Shown here: positions 44,025 to 55,300 of the stretch, piece by piece
Position numbering within the stretch: the first letter of the stretch is position 1
How the letters are laid out: each line of letters opens with the position of its first letter
From: Sander lucioperca
Taxonomy: Eukaryota; Chordata; Actinopteri; Perciformes; Percidae
Assembly: GCF_008315115.2 (NCBI RefSeq)
Contig: NC_050175.1
Coordinates: 35,645,301 to 35,709,300, forward strand
Direction: 5' to 3'
DNA length: 64,000 bases
Notes under the pieces: model-generated
Database searches by the model: none
The model's input: the letters and a program-made list of their open reading frames with translations, nothing else
What the model was told of the DNA's origin: nothing
Made by a program: the position numbers and the translations under genes

Positions 44025-46266
44025 GTAAGTCGGACTGTTATTACTGCTGCACAGCGGTGACTTTGAAGCTATTCCATCTATAATGTATATCACGTATCAG
44101 AGTGTAACTGCTGCGAGGTGTAACGTGAGGTTTCTAGTTTCTGGTTCTATTAATATTTTCCAGTAGTGGAATGTAACTAAGTACATTTACTCAAGGACTG
44201 TTCTTAAGTACACATTGAGGTAGCCTACTTGTACTTGAGTCTTTTCTCTTCATGCCACTTTCTACTTCTACTCCTCTACATTTCAGAGAGAAATATTGTA
44301 CTTTTTACTCTCATAATAACTACATTAATCTGACAGCTTTAGTTAGGCTACTTACTTTACACATTAAGATTTTTGCACACAAAGCACATACACATAGTTT
44401 ATAAAATCTGATGTTTTATTATAAATTAAAGGTGCCCTGCCACACATATTTCATTACTTTGTGGTAATGTCTGAAGTTCTACCATGGACTCTGTAACATT
44501 TTTTTTGTGAAAAAAATCCCTTGGTTACCTTGTTTCAAGCTATTCTAGCGTGGTATAGAAAGCCTGCAGGAAGACTCAGCTCGATTTGTGCCAGTTCTCA
44601 TTAATATTCAACGAGCTAAGCTGCTTGACTCTGATTGGCTAACAGCTAGCCAATGAGAGCCTGGCTATCAGCATCCTTTACCCAGCGCAACTGGGCGAGC
44701 TCATGATTAGTAATGAGCTCAGGCAACATCACGTTAGACTGACCAGCTTTTGTAATTGGCCTGATTTCTCCGCTTATTTCTTTTCAGTGGCTAGAGCTGA
44801 CAGAGGAGGTAGCAGTTCATTTTCACATTCACGACATAACACAAACACATATGGACCTAACATATTTCAAAAAATACAAGTAAAAACGGTTTTGTGTGGC
44901 ATAGCACCTTTAAACTAGCCAACAATATAACGGCCTACAAGTCCAGAAATGGTTAGACCATTAAATACACAACTGTTTGGATCCTTTTCAGTTTCTAAAA
45001 TAGGAGGATTTTTCTGCATTGAGTTACATTACTTTTAATACTTTAAGTACATTTGCCTGATGATACTTCTATACTTTTACTTTAGTAACATTTTCAATGC
45101 AGGACTTTTACTTGTAACAGAGTATTTTTACAGTGTGGTATTACTACTTTTACTTAGGTAAAGGATCTGAAAACTTCTTCCACCACTGATAATGTTAGCA
45201 TGTTGGAAAACCCACTGTTTCTCAAAACATACCAGACACTTCACATATGCCTGTTGTTACATTAGTACGAAACTAGTAAACAAATAAATAAATGAGATGA
45301 CTGCAGTGTAAACAGGTGAGAAATTGCATCAATACAGAGTTTCATAAGTATTATTGATTAACCACTCAGCAACATGAACAGAGAATTGAGACACGTTTGC
45401 TTTTTTCCTCATATATATTACTACCACAATAATGGTAATAATAATTTTCTATCCAAAGTCTTCAGTTTGTACATCTGTCACCAATTCCCACAGTGGAATT
45501 GAAACTGATCACCAAAGTATTGATCACAGAGCCCTACAACAATGCTCCTCAGATCTCTGCAGGGTAAATCCAGACAGCTAGCTAGACTATCTGTCCAATC
45601 TGAGTCTTCTGTTGCACGACTAAAACAACCTTTGAACGTACATCCCTCCACAGTGCTGTGGAGGAGGGTCTGGCAATACCCTCCTGAGAAAATGAACATT
45701 TCCACCAGTTACTTTTGTGATTTGTGCAGTTGAAGCCGCAGACATTTGTCATGTTGATCTACCCATAACCCTGGACACGTCTATAAGACATTTCTGCCTT
45801 TGTGACCTTTTTTTTATTGGCCTCTCACAAGTCTCCTAACTTTGTAAAGGTAAAGGTACTTTATTGTCACATACACATACATGTAGCGAAATTCATTCTC
45901 TGCATTTAACCCATCCCTCAAGGGAGCAGTGGGCAGCCATTTACAGCCCGGGGACCAACTCCAGATCTCAGCCAGTGCCTTGATCAAGGACACTGACTGG
46001 AGAACCTAGTACATGTTATTTAATGGCGGGGGAAACCGGGGGAGAACATACAAACTCCACACAGAAAGGCCCGGAACAACCTGGATTCGAACCCAGAACC
46101 TTCTTGCTGTGAGGCCAACCAATGGTGCTAACCATTGGGCCACTATGCTGCTTGTGGAAATGCAATACCACTAAACCAGTAGTACAGGAACTGAAAACTA
46201 CTTCCACAACTGGTCAATGCACACAGAACCAACAGTGATTTTTGCCAAAATAACAATAATCCTTCC

Positions 46267-46304
<38 letters not shown>

Positions 46305-49300
46305 CTCTGCAGGTATTGAGATTGCTAAAGCTCACGGAGCCAAATACAGACTGGGTCCGGAGCTAGAGATATGGTATGCTGCTGGGAAAAGCATTTATTT
46401 GGTTTCTGCAGGGTTCAACAGTAAGGGTTGCCCGATGGCCCGATGCAAGTAAAACGCCACGTCATCATCGTATCATAAATTACGTTATTGTTATCGGCTA
46501 ACAGTTCCACAATGATTTCTCAGGTCTTTAATAAAACAAACAAAAAAACCTACATTAACAATGTTTTTGTAAGTGCTCTTTAAGTATCTACATGATTTTG
46601 TTTGCATAAAACATGTCTCATTTGCATTGTAGGTTAAGAAACAAAAAAATACAAATGTTCCAACTTAAACTCTATGACATAGTAGAAATGAGGGTACCTA
46701 AAATGGATGCGGTGTAGTGGAAGTTTTTCTTGTTAGCAGCAGGAGTGCGTATCAAAAACACCAGATGAAACAAAAAAGGACGATTTGAGGATTAAACCAA
46801 AGTTTGGTCTTTGAGTATTTATTTACATTTGCAAATGCAGGAAGCACACGGTTCACAAAAAGGCACGCAGCTCTGGTGTGAAAGGTCTCTTCAACGAATA
46901 ACAAAAAGCACACAGTATATATGCATCTCCAGTGAGATAGAAAAGAGCATGCCCCTTTTTCTAAACATGACTCACACATTTCTTACAATCAAACATAGTC
47001 AGACATTCAGGAGCCACCTCACTTCTTCCCCTCTGTACCACTTTCTACCCCAAAGTTTAGACATCCCGTTTATCTCAACTATGTGAGAAGTCTCAACTAT
47101 TCTGGCAGAAATAACAGATAGTTTAAGGTGACCTTGTAGTCCCTATCTGTTCAGCGTACACATTACGTTCCCAGACTTGGTGGCTCTTACTTTCAACATG
47201 TGAGAATAAGAAAAACTCACTTTCAGCATTGTGAGACAAAGTAAAACAGAAATAAGACAAGAATATAAAGAATCATGCCTAAATATAATTTTGCCACTAC
47301 AGCGGTCAAACAAATTAAAGATAGAAAACCCTGTCTCTCCGGTACGGAAGAGGATTAGGGCCACATGTGAAAAAATGTATTGAGTCTGAGTTTAAAGTCA
47401 GAATTCAGACTTTTTTCTCAGAATTCTGAGATTAAAGACTTTTTTTAAAAAAAAAAAAAAAAAAAATGTATACTTAAAAAAAAAAAGTCTGAATTCTGAG
47501 ATTAAAGTCAGTATTCTGAGAAAAAAAGTCAGAATTCTGATTTTAAAGGGGAACTATGCAGTTTTTTTTTAGCTTAATTTACTGTAACTAAACAGCTTTG
47601 GAGTCATTGGAATGGTTATATGACTTTTTTCGAGTTGAATGGTGGTCGTCTCGCTCCCCCCTAGCGCCTGTGAACTGAAAAAACACCCTTGCAACTTTTA
47701 GCCGGCGAGCTGGCGGCCTCAGCATCATGAAGTATCGCGTGATATCAGGTCTCGCGATGTAACAATTTGCTAGGAAAGCATTGTCGGAGGAACAGAGAAA
47801 GAGGAAACGGCAGACTGACCGAGCTAGGAGTCAGACACAAGTAAACATAGGAGTTGCCAAATATCTATTCCGAAGCTGTAGGGGGAGCTCTATCGAGAAA
47901 CCTGCCAGCAGAAAGCGAAGAAATAGCCAAAACTGCATAGCGCCCCTTTAAAAATACATTTTTTCACATGTGGCCCTAATCCTCTTCCGTACTCCGGTAA
48001 ATTAATTATTGCAATTAGAGTTGATAATTTTTTTTAAAATAATAGCCTCCACTTTCACTATAAACTTTAACTCATCTAAGACACATGTACATTATTACTA
48101 GGGCTGTCAGCATTAACGCGTTAATCGCGATGCGATTAAGGGCCGGGCATAATGCGTTAATTTTTTTAATCGTATTAATCGCATGCCGCCATTTATTAAT
48201 TTATTTTTACTTCACTCGGCTTCGCGTCGTGCCTAACAGGCTACTATTTTGCCGTACTTCCTCGTAACACATCCTGCTGCTGCAGGAATCATTCTGGTGC
48301 CACTGATATGTCTGCACTTCTCTCTGATGCTCTGAAACAGACGTTACAGGCAACAGAAACATCGGTGCATGTGATGCTAGTTAACACTATACTCGACAGC
48401 AGCTAACGTTAGCCTACCGCTAGCCAGTAGCTGGATTAAACACGGTTACAATGCTGACAGCTAACGCTAAACGGTGTAAAGTTTGACTGTATTTCACTGT
48501 AGAGGATTCAACACCGGGATGCAGCTGCCGTTGACGGAAAAACACAGACGGTGCGTTTAATGAAACTGGTAATTTACAGCCTCTTGGTGTATTCAAAGTT
48601 GTTGTTAAATGCCCTTTTCCCATTTGGTGGTTGTTTTTGTCATTCAACAGCTATTTACTAGTGAAATAAGTTGTTGTTATAGTGATTACACTTTTTTTCA
48701 ACTTTTTAAAAAAGTATCGGTTCAGGCACCGTTAAGGCACCGGTACCGTTTTAAAAGTACCGCTTTAGCACCGGTATCCAAACCAAACAATACCCAACCC
48801 TAATATTGACTCTAGTTTCAAATGTGTGACTAGATTAAATATATAATAAACAAATACAAATCTTAAAATCAAGTTCATAAAGTCATTTTCTTTGCATTCA
48901 TTTGATTCCCAATCAAGATATACTGGTAAGAATTGCTTTCCATTGTTAATATGTACTTAAACAGTTCTGAAATGCAAAATAATAGAAATTTGATCATGTG
49001 ATAAAACGTGTTTAATCGCGATTAAGAAAATGTAATTGTTTGACAGCCCTAATTATTACATTACATGTCATTTAGCTGACACTTTTATCCAAAGCGACTT
49101 ACAATTGCTATATATGTCAGAGGTCGCATGCCTCTGGAGCGACTAGGGGTAAGGGGAAGGGTTAAGACAGAGAAATGAGACGCAGCCTAAGTGTCTTGCT
49201 CAGGGACACGTTGGTTGATGTATCGCAGTGGGAGTCGAACCCAGATCTCCCACACCAAAGGCATGTGTCATAGCCACTGCGCCATCACCACCCCCATGTA

Positions 49301-52300
49301 CATGTGTTTATACATTGTAAACAATGATCAGATATAACAATTTAGTTATATAGAGTAGAGTTTTGGTTGTTATTTGATAACCACTAATAAAAAAAACTAT
49401 TTATACACAGGCAAGTAATAATGATTTTGAGCAAGTAGAATTGTTTTTCGGGCAACTAAAAAAAAACTACCGTTGAACCCTGCACTGACATGAGTATATT
49501 GACATATTGAAATGTCATAGTATGATTCTCTTGGTCCAAACTGATTTTTTTGAACTGCTGGACTAACAGCAATGACATGTATTCAGTGCCTTGTAGTGCA
49601 GAGGGTTAATAAGGTGCCAGCCATAGAAATAAAATGGATAGAAAAGGCCAGTTTGCCGTGGTCATTTTTATTGGTACAAAACAAAATGGCGGAGAAAACG
49701 AGCCAAATAAAGTTCTGTCAGGTCCATTAAAGTCAAGAACAACACAGACAACAAAAAATTATTTAGGAAATTTTATTGAATAAATTTCAAATTAAATTTG
49801 GCAGTATGGCTCTGTTCAGAGGAGTCCCCTGACAGCAGCAGCATTAGGGGACACTCACACATTTTAAGACTGGGAGAGCTGAACTATTCCCCATATGAAC
49901 AGAGCGGCAACGATGACATAGAAGCGTATGCCACGTTATACACGGCAAGGTGGAGCTGGGGAGGAGGTGGGTTGCATAGATGCGAGCAGCAAGCAGTTAG
50001 GAACAAACTAAAGCGGCTTTAAGCAGGGTGCCCTGTTTGAGTGTAGCCATTTAGAAGCGAGGGGAGTTGACCAGCTGATGCGCTGATGCAGATCAGTATA
50101 GCGGTTAGCGGCGTCTTGGCCTACCAGAACTGACGCTGGATGCTCAATAAAGTTCATTTGACTCATTTAGCAGCTGGCTCTTTGCCTCGTAACGTTACTA
50201 CTCCACTGCTCGTTTGTCCGTTACTGCAAGACCTCACCTCCACGACTTTCCGGTAACCGCCTTATATGGAAGTTAATACGTTACCATGGCAACGGTACAC
50301 ATAAAAATGGCTGCCGCTCTGAACATTCTGCTACGTTGATTTGAATTGAAATGGCCTTTCTATCCATTTTATTTCTATGGTGCCAGCACTGCCAGAGTTT
50401 GGAGTTTCAGTTTTACTTTGCTGACATCTCTTTTCTAATTCACTACATTTTCTTAACAGCGGTTATGGCTGTGCAGACCACTTCTATGAGTCGGACACGT
50501 TGCTCCACAGCTTCCAGGTCCTGAGGAAGCTTCTAGAATCGGCTGTCACCCAGGACATCATCTGTGACGTGGGGATGTGAGTATCACCTTTCAAACAGTC
50601 AGACCTGTCCAAAAAGCAGTATTCAGTCTAGACGTCCTGTCTGAACAAAGAGTATCACGGTGTTATGTGCAGGTGTGCCGATAGCTGAACATTTGAAAGT
50701 ATCCCATGAATCACGAAAGGTAACAATTGTTGCACTGCAAACTGCTGTGACTCTTAATATTTTCCTGGCTGAGAGCACGGCTCAGAACTTGGGAGACTCT
50801 TCACATTTGCAGCCCCCATTTCTGAATTTAAACTGACAGGACATGTTTTTCTTACCTGAGAAATCTCACTTTGGAAGTCCTCTTTTGTGACACATTGTGT
50901 TCCCCTCAGGCCCATCATGCATCATAATGTGCGCTACAACTGTCGGGTCCTGTTCCTCAACAGGTACGTCAGCACACCAGTCCAGTCTCATGAATGACAT
51001 GTTGTTTTCCTACTTTTATACATACTTTAACTGGATATATATTACTTTGGATTCCCTGCACACTTCTTTGTTGAGTGTTTTCCTCTTGTGTACTGCTAAT
51101 GTGACCTATGAATTCTACAAATATCTATCTATCTATCTATCTATGTACAGTCGTGAACAAATTAGGACACCCATGCTAAAGTTGACTAAAAAGAGGAATA
51201 AAAAAATCATCTTTGAACAATTTGATCTTAATGCCTTAATTAAAAAAATGAGGAAAAATCCAATCTTTAAGGACACCAATTTTCTTTGTGAATGAATAAT
51301 GTATCATAAATAAATAAATGTTCTTCCTTAAAATACAGGGGGCATAAGTAAGTACACCCATATGTTAAATTCCCATAGAGGCAGGCAGTTATTGGCATGG
51401 TTTTATTTCAGTTAGCCTAATAGCTGGTTTGATTTGCATTGAGAGATGATTTTATGGAAAGTACCCCATGCCAATCTCTAGGTATGGTGAAGGGTATGTG
51501 ATGATGTGGGGCTATTTTAAAGTGCCCATATTATGAAAAAAAAACTTTTTCTGGGATTTGGGGTGTTATGTTGTGTCTCTGGTGCTTCCACACACATACA
51601 AACTTTGAAAAAAATCCATCCTGCTGTTTAGAGTGAGATACGGTTTCTGAATGTGTCCTGCCTTCAGTCTCTGGGTGAGCTGTTCAAAATCGGCACGGCT
51701 TGTGACGTCACAAGCCGAAACGAGCAGGCTAACCGCAACCATTAGCTCGTAGCGTTAGCATGCTAACACTAGCATGCTAACGCTAGCATGCTACCTCATT
51801 CTCAATAGCAAAGCACTGCTACAACACACACAAGTTCACCATAATCTACAAAAGAACTACTTACATGTGCGCCCTCATTTAGAAGTCTCCCAGCTAATCC
51901 TGCCTTGTAACTGACCGAAGTTGTAGAAACAGCCTTTCTTTTACTGTCTATGGAGCTAGCTAGCTGACATGATCTACATCTGAGCTACTGAGCATGTGCA
52001 GTGCAATCAAAGATAGTACAGAAGAAGAAGAAGAAAAGAGGTCTCACTCTGTAGCTAAAACAGAGACCAGGTGAAAAGAGGATCTGCAGCAGTGAGAGAG
52101 AGCACTGCAGTACAACAAAAATATGGTGTTTTTTGAAAATTAAACCATGTAAACCTATTCTGGTACAACCTTAAAATACAATTATGAACCTGAAAATGAG
52201 CATAATATGGCTGCTTTAATTCCAAAGGCCAAGGGAACTTTATCAGGATGCATAGTATCCTGGATCCATGAAATAATTGGCCTTTAAAAATAAAAAAATC

Positions 52301-55300
52301 TGCCTGCCTCTAGGGGAATTTAACATATGGGTGTACTTACTTATGCCCCCTATATTTTAAGGAAAAAACATTTATTTATTTACGATACATTATTCATTCA
52401 AAAAGAAAATTGGTGTCCTTAAAGATTGGATTTTTCCTCATTTTTTTAATTAAGGCATTAAGATCAATTTGCAAAAGATGATTTTTTTATTCCTCTTTTT
52501 AGTCAACTTTAGCATGGGTGTCCTAATTTTTTCACATGACTGTATGTATCTATCTATCTATCACTGTATATTTTATCGCTGACTATTTGTCCTCCATCCT
52601 GTAGAAAGATTCTGCTGATCAGACCTAAAATGGTGATGGCCAACCACGGGAACTACCGAGAGCTGCGCTGGTTCTCACCGTGGAATCAGTTAAGGTTGGT
52701 CCTCACTCTGCCACACTCTGACTCTGTGGTACTAATATTTGAAGCCCTTCATATCGCTCTGTCTCTCCGTATTTGGGAGGGCACTAATTGTTGATACATG
52801 ATGAATATTAGCAAACTATTTTCATATGTTCATTACTTTCATTTGCAATGAGTCTTACACTTAGATACTTAAATTGTTAGGGTATAATCAGGGCAAAACA
52901 GATGTGTTTGACAGGAAGTGGGGTCAACCAATCAGCTTGATGTGCAGGGACACACAACACGTTGTTGACCTGTGGGAGGTGTAAGCCTCTGTGACCTTTG
53001 GATACTAAGGGTGTCACGATTGGCTGAATCTACAATTCAGTTTGTCTTTACATTTTAAGGTCACAATTTGACTCATGTTTTCGATTTAAAAAATTTTTTT
53101 GTGAAAGAGGCTCAGTCCTTGGTGCAGTGGCCGCGGGTTTGATTCCGACCTGCGGTACTTTGCTGCATGTCATTCCCTCTCTCTTTCCCCTTGATGTCTT
53201 CAGCTATCCTATAAAATAAAGGCATAAAATGGCCCAAAAAAATGATTTCAAAAAATAAAAACATTTTTTAGCACACTCCCAATAACAAGGGGCACATGAA
53301 TGCACTATGAGTTTACAGAGGGGCACCTGAATGCACCATGAAGTCCAGTTGGAGCCAACAGGCTTTACCGTTGTTGTTGGTTTTCCGTCATCTCTTACTC
53401 CGCCACTGGCCATGGTGACTCAAAAAGAGCAGCTGCAGGCTACAAGGAAGCTAACGTTACCCAGTGTCTATAGCTGAATGCTACGCTTTGTCATCAGTGT
53501 GTTGTTTTTTTCTTCTTCGGACACGTGCAAGTAGGCGAGGATGGAGACCAAAAAAAGAAATACTAGGGAGAAATGTACAATACTGCTTTCAATTTTGATA
53601 ATTGAAATTAAAAGCTAGATTTTGGTTGATTTTCAATTTCAAATCAAAATCTTGACACCCCTAATTGCTACACCATAGCTGCCTGCTCTGCAGGGATGTG
53701 TAGGTGTATCTTCATAAAAGTGTATTTCCAGGAAAGTCCCATGCCCTTAGTTAGTAACACTATCTGCTAAAACTTGACTGGTGCTACACATGATGAGTCA
53801 GCTGTTTGTGATGTGTAAATATTACTGAAGCTCCCCTTTAAAGGTCCCATATCATGTTTGTTTCCAGGTTCATACTTGTATTTTGGGTTTCTACAAGAAC
53901 ATGTTTACATGCTTTAATGTTGAAAAAACACATTATTTTTCTCATACTGTCCGTCTGAATATACCTGTATTCACCCTCTGTCTGAAACGCTCCGTTTTAG
54001 CGCCTGTCTCTTTAAGCCCCCCTCCTGAAAAAGCCCAGTCTGCTCTGATTGGTCAGCGTGTCCGGGTCTTCTGCATGCGCTCCCGGAGTCTTTGCACCAT
54101 CACTGCAGCCGGGGAATGACTGTAACGGCACTGTAGCAGCACTCTCTAACTATATATAGTAAAGTTGTGACATCACAACCGTACAGGAAGTCCTGACGGC
54201 TCGTTTAAAGGCACTCTGAATACGGACTGTGTGCATTTCTTTGTGGATTGAGGACAAGGACATGGAAAACTAACTTTTTACAATATGGGACCTTTAAAAC
54301 AACTCTAATCTGGGAAATACGCTCACTTGTAATGTTGTCCAGTACAGAGAAAAAGTAGGTTTAGATTAGCTTAGCACAAAGACTGAAAGCATGGGGAAAC
54401 TGTTAGCACCTTAATGTTTGACGAGTTAAAAAAATACAACTCCTAAGCTGCGTTATTTAAATGATGTAGCTCGTTAACTAGCAGGCTAGTCACCAATGCC
54501 CTCAACAGTCAGCTGCATCTTTATAAGTCAGAGTTGGCACAGTGATCAAACCTGGCAACAACCACCATTAGGACAGGATTATCTAATGCTAACCGCTACT
54601 AAAACCACAGTGTCTCATTTTCTATTCCAGCAGTTAAATTCACAAGATGCATTTAGATATGAGTTGTTGAAAAGTGCATTTTTTCACTTCTATAGAAGCT
54701 AAAACCATTTTAACCATGATTGTATTGTTTGAGCCAAGCTAGGTGATAGGGCTGTGCAATTATTCAAAATCTTAGTTGCGATTACAATTTTGGCTCCTAA
54801 TGATCACAAACACAATTTTTGATTGAAGCGTAACTCTCGCCAAAATGCAACCTAGGGTCTTTTTGTGAATGTACCTGAGTCAAACTTTCTTTAAAAAGCA
54901 GAATTAGGACGGAAACGCCACTTTGACCGTATGATTGACCGTATTTTCGTTTTCGGTCAAATGGCCTTTTGAATGGGAGTGCTAGGGGCTCTACTGTGAC
55001 AGCATCAAAATCACTATTTTTAAAACACTAAGAAGGCTCGACACAACATGAAACTTTTCTCGAAGTATCACCAGGGGCTCTACACATGAACTGGAGCATT
55101 GAGAACATTGTTTGTGTACACAGAGTTTACTAAAAAGAAAGGTTTTAACAATTCACTTTAGCTGTTGATTTTTCCGGTCTCTGTCGGTCTAGCCAGTCAA
55201 AAATAGTCAATCTCCAAATGCAACGTAACAGGGAGGAGAGTAAAGATGGAAAGCTTCTAAAGCTTAGTTCCATATAAATGCACGGATAATTCGTTGTTTT

